Assembly (NCBI GenBank): GCA_905221605.1
Contig: CAJNDS010002310.1
Coordinates: forward strand, 191,001-255,000
DNA length: 64,000 nt
Direction: 5' to 3'
DNA from: Symbiodinium natans
Taxonomy: Eukaryota; Sar; Dinophyceae; Suessiales; Symbiodiniaceae
Shown here piece by piece: positions 60,900-64,000 of the stretch. The notes beneath the pieces were generated by a model. It worked only from the letters and a program-made list of their open reading frames with translations, made no database searches and was not told the origin of the DNA. Position 1 is the first letter of the stretch, and each line of letters begins with the position of its first letter. The translations under genes and the position numbers were made by a program.

Positions 60900-61772
60900 C
60901 CAGAAGAAGAAACCCCACCCTACGGGCTGCCACGCCTGTTCCCAGTGAGCTTGGCCCCAGAGCATCTGGTTTTCCAAGCTTCGAGCACGATGCCTCCGGT
61001 CGTAGACCTTCGCAAAAGAGGGGTTGGGACAGCGAGCCCTTCGGGAGATGATAGCCACGCGACTATTCGAAAGCAATCTCATGAGAAAGGACATCAACGT
61101 ACTTCTACTGTGCTTCACACTGCTTACCTTCTCCCGGGGTATCCGGTCATTGACCGTGCCGTCCTCCCTTGCGGTAGAAGCTGGCAAAAGGATTGGTTCC
61201 TTCAGCGCATCCCACCATTGTCGTGGGTCTTGAGGCTTCGTAAGGATATCACTGAACTGAAGTGGGCTGGGAACCCAGGCAAGCGGGAGCTTTGCTCCCC
61301 ACTTCTCTTCGCGCAAAGAAACTCTCAAGGCTGCGAGGTCCACAGCAAGTCTTCTGTCACTAGGGGTCTTTGGAACCCCCTCCCGATGAAGGTGATCATA
61401 AAGGGACCTACAATCACTGATGCACAAGATGGGCATACGAGCGGAGTGGACATCGACTAGACAGCCAGCGCAAAGAGTTTCGAAGAAAGACCTCATGTGC
61501 TGTGCACATTCTAGCCCTTCTGCGCGTGCTTGGGCCTCAGCTCCAAAAGTGCTCCGGCAAACTCTTTGTCCAGCACGAGATTTCCAGTCCACGATTGAGA
61601 CCGGACTCCGGCGCCCTCGGAGACATCGTCGATCAGCGAAAAGGATAAGTCCTCCAGTTTGGGAGGCCACACCTTCGAGTTTGCCCTTCGAGCTTTGCGA
61701 ACTTCTCGCTGAGAATGTGGGAGTTCTCGTTGGACTCCGGCTTCCTTGTCCTCGGGGGTGAGGTCGATCCAA
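60900..61772 (-). pseudogene. Copia-B RNase H
   Basis: The minus-strand frame contains KLEGVASQTGGLILFADRRC (first Asp strand), VSIVDWKSRAGQRVCRSTFG followed by AEAQARAEGLE (catalytic Glu), DCRSLYDHLHREGVPK (third Asp) and AWVPSPLQFSDILTKP, the usual copia RNase H ending. The order and motifs are intact in this part. The tail after about 60950 is not recognised. Confidence 0.8.
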
Positions 61773-62468
61773 GGATCTTCCTTAGACAAGCCGTTGGCGA
61801 GCGCCTGCAACATGCAAAGGAATCCGGGCCTCGACAAGGTAGGAGCGTCTGTGGTGAGAAGACACACCGAGGTCCGGGTCAGAGTGTCCAGCAATGACCA
61901 ACCGCGACTTGCGCCGCCAGGGGATGTCGTCCGGCTTGCCGTCTTCAATGGCCCCTTTTCTCTTGGGCCAATTCTTGTCTTTGTACGCCCATCGGCATCG
62001 AAGTATGCGTGAGGCATCCACCGTCTCTCGAACCCTGTCTGAGTCCTCGACTGACAAAGGCTGCAGGGCGTCGTAGTCGAGGTGCTCCTCCCACTGGGTG
62101 CGGCCTTGAACATTTCTCGCACATGCTCCAAAATCTCGGCCCATCTCAACTCTTTCTCTTGTCTCTTTTCCTTGCCTCGTTGTGTGAGATCTCGCTTGAG
62201 GTGCATGGCAGAGTGCACACCAGGAGGGAATGTTGCTCTTCATCAGGTCCTTCGAGCTCATCAGGTCGAGTCTTCCTTTTGAGCCTCCTCCTGGGCGCCG
62301 CAATCTCCTCTCCAGTTCCACGGTCAAGCCCAAGCCCATCGTCTCCAAGTAGAGGCATTTCAACATCAGGATCCCCGGGAAAAAACGGCTCGTACTCGGC
62401 GAGGAGGTCCTCTTCTTGTTCGCCGCCGGAAACCATACCATCGGTGTCATGGGCCTCATCGTCGTCAA
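61511..62468 (-). pseudogene. Copia-B N-terminal reverse transcriptase, internally deleted
   Basis: The frame 61782-62468 reads ILRCRWAYKDKN...WRRKSRLVIAGHSDPDLG near 61880-61990, the entry to the copia RT. The frame of 61511-62218 then gives TTDAPTLSRPGFLCMLQALA, the next conserved helix. Instead of the palm with VDD there is an unrelated Glu/Arg-rich stretch leading to RNase H, so several hundred bases of RT are missing. Confidence 0.75.
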
Positions 62469-62522
62469 GGTCGGCTTGTAGCAGCTTGTCGACTTGTTCT
62501 CTGTTCTCCGACTTCTTCCGGT

Positions 62523-62792
62523 CTAGAAGGTCTGAGGTGTTCTGGCGCCGTAAGCCTGCACCGGCCATTCCTCGAGACCCAAAAGTTTCCGCCTTCTCGT
62601 CCGACGATAAACTCTTGGTCCTGCCCAGCGACCTCGTCTCCGATCTTTGGGCTTGTACCAAAAGTGAACAGGCTCCCCTACAGAGTAAGGCCGGCTTGTA
62701 GTGCGGGCCCGTTGTAGGAGGGCCCGACGCAACCTGTCGTCATTCTGACCATGATGGAAGGCCACTCTTGCTGAAGTCCTCAAAGCCGTCAA
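62523..62792 (-). pseudogene. Copia-B integrase C-terminal region
   Basis: The frame has RVAFHHGQNDDRLRRALLQR and GEPVHFWYKPKDRRRGRWAG, then P. The G-x-x-V...G-R-W-x-G-P pattern is that of the beta-barrel after the integrase core. The frame shifts after RWAGPRV. Confidence 0.65.
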
Positions 62793-63350
62793 TCGCTGGA
62801 ACTGGGAGTCATCCGAGGTCTCCCAAGGAATCCTTTGGCCACAATCTGGATCAATAAGCTCTTCAGGACCTCGGGTTCCCGGCAGACAGGAGAGTGCCCG
62901 CAGCGACGTCTCAGCTCGTTCTTAGCAGCAGAAACGCATGTTGCCGCAACTTCGACCTCTCCCTCATCGACGGATCGCTCATGGACCACTCGCTCCCATA
63001 TGTTCTTCCACCATGCCCCATGCCTCTCGGTAATGCCAGCTTGCCAATGTGCTTGGGCTGCAACATGTTGGACACAATGTTGTGCCAATCGCACAGGCGA
63101 CTGATTCCTTTCTGCAAGCCCCCTTTCAAGGTCGAGAGAGACGGACTTGGGTGGCCCGAAAGGTACGAGCCAGGAGTCGTTGAAAGCTTCTCAAGATGCT
63201 CGGCCTTGGTCCCGGGAAGCTTCACAACGACCTGGTAGGTGGTGCCCCAGTCAACGATGTTGAGGAAGGTGTGCTTCTTGTCGTTGACATCGTGGACATA
63301 CAGAATATCTCCCCCGACACAATCGTTGAAGTTGTAGAGATGTGGAAGGG
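62789..63350 (-). pseudogene. Copia-B integrase core
   Basis: Two frames are needed. 62911-63225 and its upstream extension give NDKKHTFLNIVDWGTTYQVV and KLPGTKAEHLEKL. 62789-63094 gives HWQAGITERHGAWWKNIWER, containing the catalytic Glu (TERHG). The first catalytic Asp should lie near 63300, where the frame is unclear. The break between the two frames is near 63150. Confidence 0.75.
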
Positions 63351-63532
63351 TGCTCGGGCGTGCGACCGTGGGTCCTTGGGCTTTCGCACACTTCGCATCG
63401 CATCCCTTTCACAGCCTTGAGTATGCCCGCGTCGCACCCAGCCAAGCGTAGATGTCGCAGAAGATCTTCTTTACGAGGATGACGGAGGTTCTGATGGAGC
63501 CTGCGAAGGGCCCCTTGTGCTGCCGAGCTCAC
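63351..63532 (-). pseudogene. Copia-B gag-pre-integrase (zinc) region
   Basis: LHQNLRHPRKEDLLRHLRLA followed by GCDAGILKAVKGMRCEVCES gives the H-x3-H...C-x2-C arrangement that precedes the copia integrase core. Confidence 0.8.
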
Positions 63533-63981
63533 GAAAAGACGGAGGGATCGAAGGTGATCCCACTACTCTTGTGGTCGACATTGGGGATCGCCGGTTGTCC
63601 GGACGGAGGCACAGGATCGCTTACACATACGCTGTGGGGACGATCTCCTCCGGGAAGAGTGCTGTGACCTTCCTGGGGCCTGTGCAACACCAAATGAGGC
63701 CCTCCGACCCCTTCCTTGCTCTGGTACTGAACAAAGTCGCTGAAGTGTTTGGCAAAGCCTTCGGGGTGGGCCTCAACAAGAGTGCGCGCAGCCAGGCTGG
63801 CGCGGCCGGGCAACTCCTCCAGGTGCAATCTGAGCTCTCGAGGTGTGGCCCCCTTCACGACGTGATATGCCGTTTCGGCCTTCTCTGGGTTGACGAAGTC
63901 CTGCCATGACATGGGCTCGACAATCGAATTGTTGAGCTCCGTTGCTTCCAACGAAGCATCGAACCCTCCGATCTCGAACAA
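63529..63981 (-). pseudogene. Copia-B upstream polyprotein segment
   Basis: A 150-codon minus-strand frame opens into the window from its right end. It has no recognised motif and precedes the gag-pre-integrase region, where the segment between protease and integrase is expected. Confidence 0.4.
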
Positions 63982-64000
63982 GACGATAGGATCCGGAACT

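Larger units (their letters stand above)
60860..64000 (-). mobile_element. Copia-B: decayed Ty1/copia element running off the window
   Basis: Read on the minus strand from the window end: gag-pre-integrase zinc region, integrase core, integrase C-terminus, N-terminal RT and RNase H. This is the copia order. Frames change at least six times. The central RT with its catalytic Asp pair is missing. Gag and protease lie beyond 64,000. A C/A-rich block at 60861-60874 (minus GTAGGGGGGTTGGG) may be the polypurine tract, but no LTR was identified. Confidence 0.8.

Overview
The window looks like repeat-rich nuclear DNA of a dinoflagellate. The reasons are tandem matches to the 3' end of the dinoflagellate spliced leader (SL), several decayed LINE families, two Ty1/copia lineages, dense microsatellites, TTTAGGG-type (telomere-like) repeats and an intron-split protein kinase gene. 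No bacterial gene order, operons, rRNA, tRNA or CRISPR were seen. All family calls come from reading motifs; no database was searched.

Layout. (1) 0.3-8.6 kb: decayed coding sequence on the + strand, centred on a superfamily 1 (UPF1/DNA2-like) helicase with two in-frame stops, preceded by an ORF with a serine-hydrolase-like motif and followed by unassigned ORFs. (2) 9.8-32.1 kb: two head-to-tail copies of one LINE family (LINE-A; zinc finger/coiled-coil ORF1, APE-type endonuclease, reverse transcriptase (RT), RNase H). Copy 2 is split by a 10.9-kb copia element, copia-A, on the - strand. Copia-A has identical 200-bp LTRs, a perfect 5-bp target-site duplication (TSD), a primer-binding site (PBS), a polypurine tract (PPT) and an uninterrupted 3004-codon ORF. 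(3) 32.1-36.3 kb: a second LINE (LINE-B; RT, zinc motif, RNase H), cut at the LINE-A boundary. (4) 38.3-44.0 kb: pieces of a third LINE family (LINE-C) with a C-terminal zinc knuckle and a restriction-like-endonuclease-like domain; one piece has a poly(A) tail and TSD. A fragment of a fourth LINE lies on the - strand, and there is a large compound CAA/CAG/CCA microsatellite. (5) 44.7-46.3 kb: a host-type protein kinase in at least five or six short exons. (6) 46.3-52.2 kb: gene-poor DNA with several families of short tandem repeats. (7) 52.2-60.2 kb: a decayed RNA-binding-protein locus (WW, S1 and five CCCH fingers) between two direct repeats that carry an SL-like sequence. (8) 60.2-60.8 kb: degenerate telomere-like repeats. 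(9) 60.9-64.0 kb: a second, decayed copia element (copia-B) on the - strand that runs off the window end.

The nesting gives a relative order: LINE-B is older than LINE-A copy 2, which is older than copia-A. The most unusual object is the copia-A polyprotein. Besides gag, protease, integrase, RT and RNase H it carries an N-terminal multi-pass membrane region with a Cys/His module, a SAP-like motif between protease and integrase, and a C-terminal membrane anchor followed by a very long charged coiled coil. Its start codon lies inside, or exactly at the edge of, the LTR.
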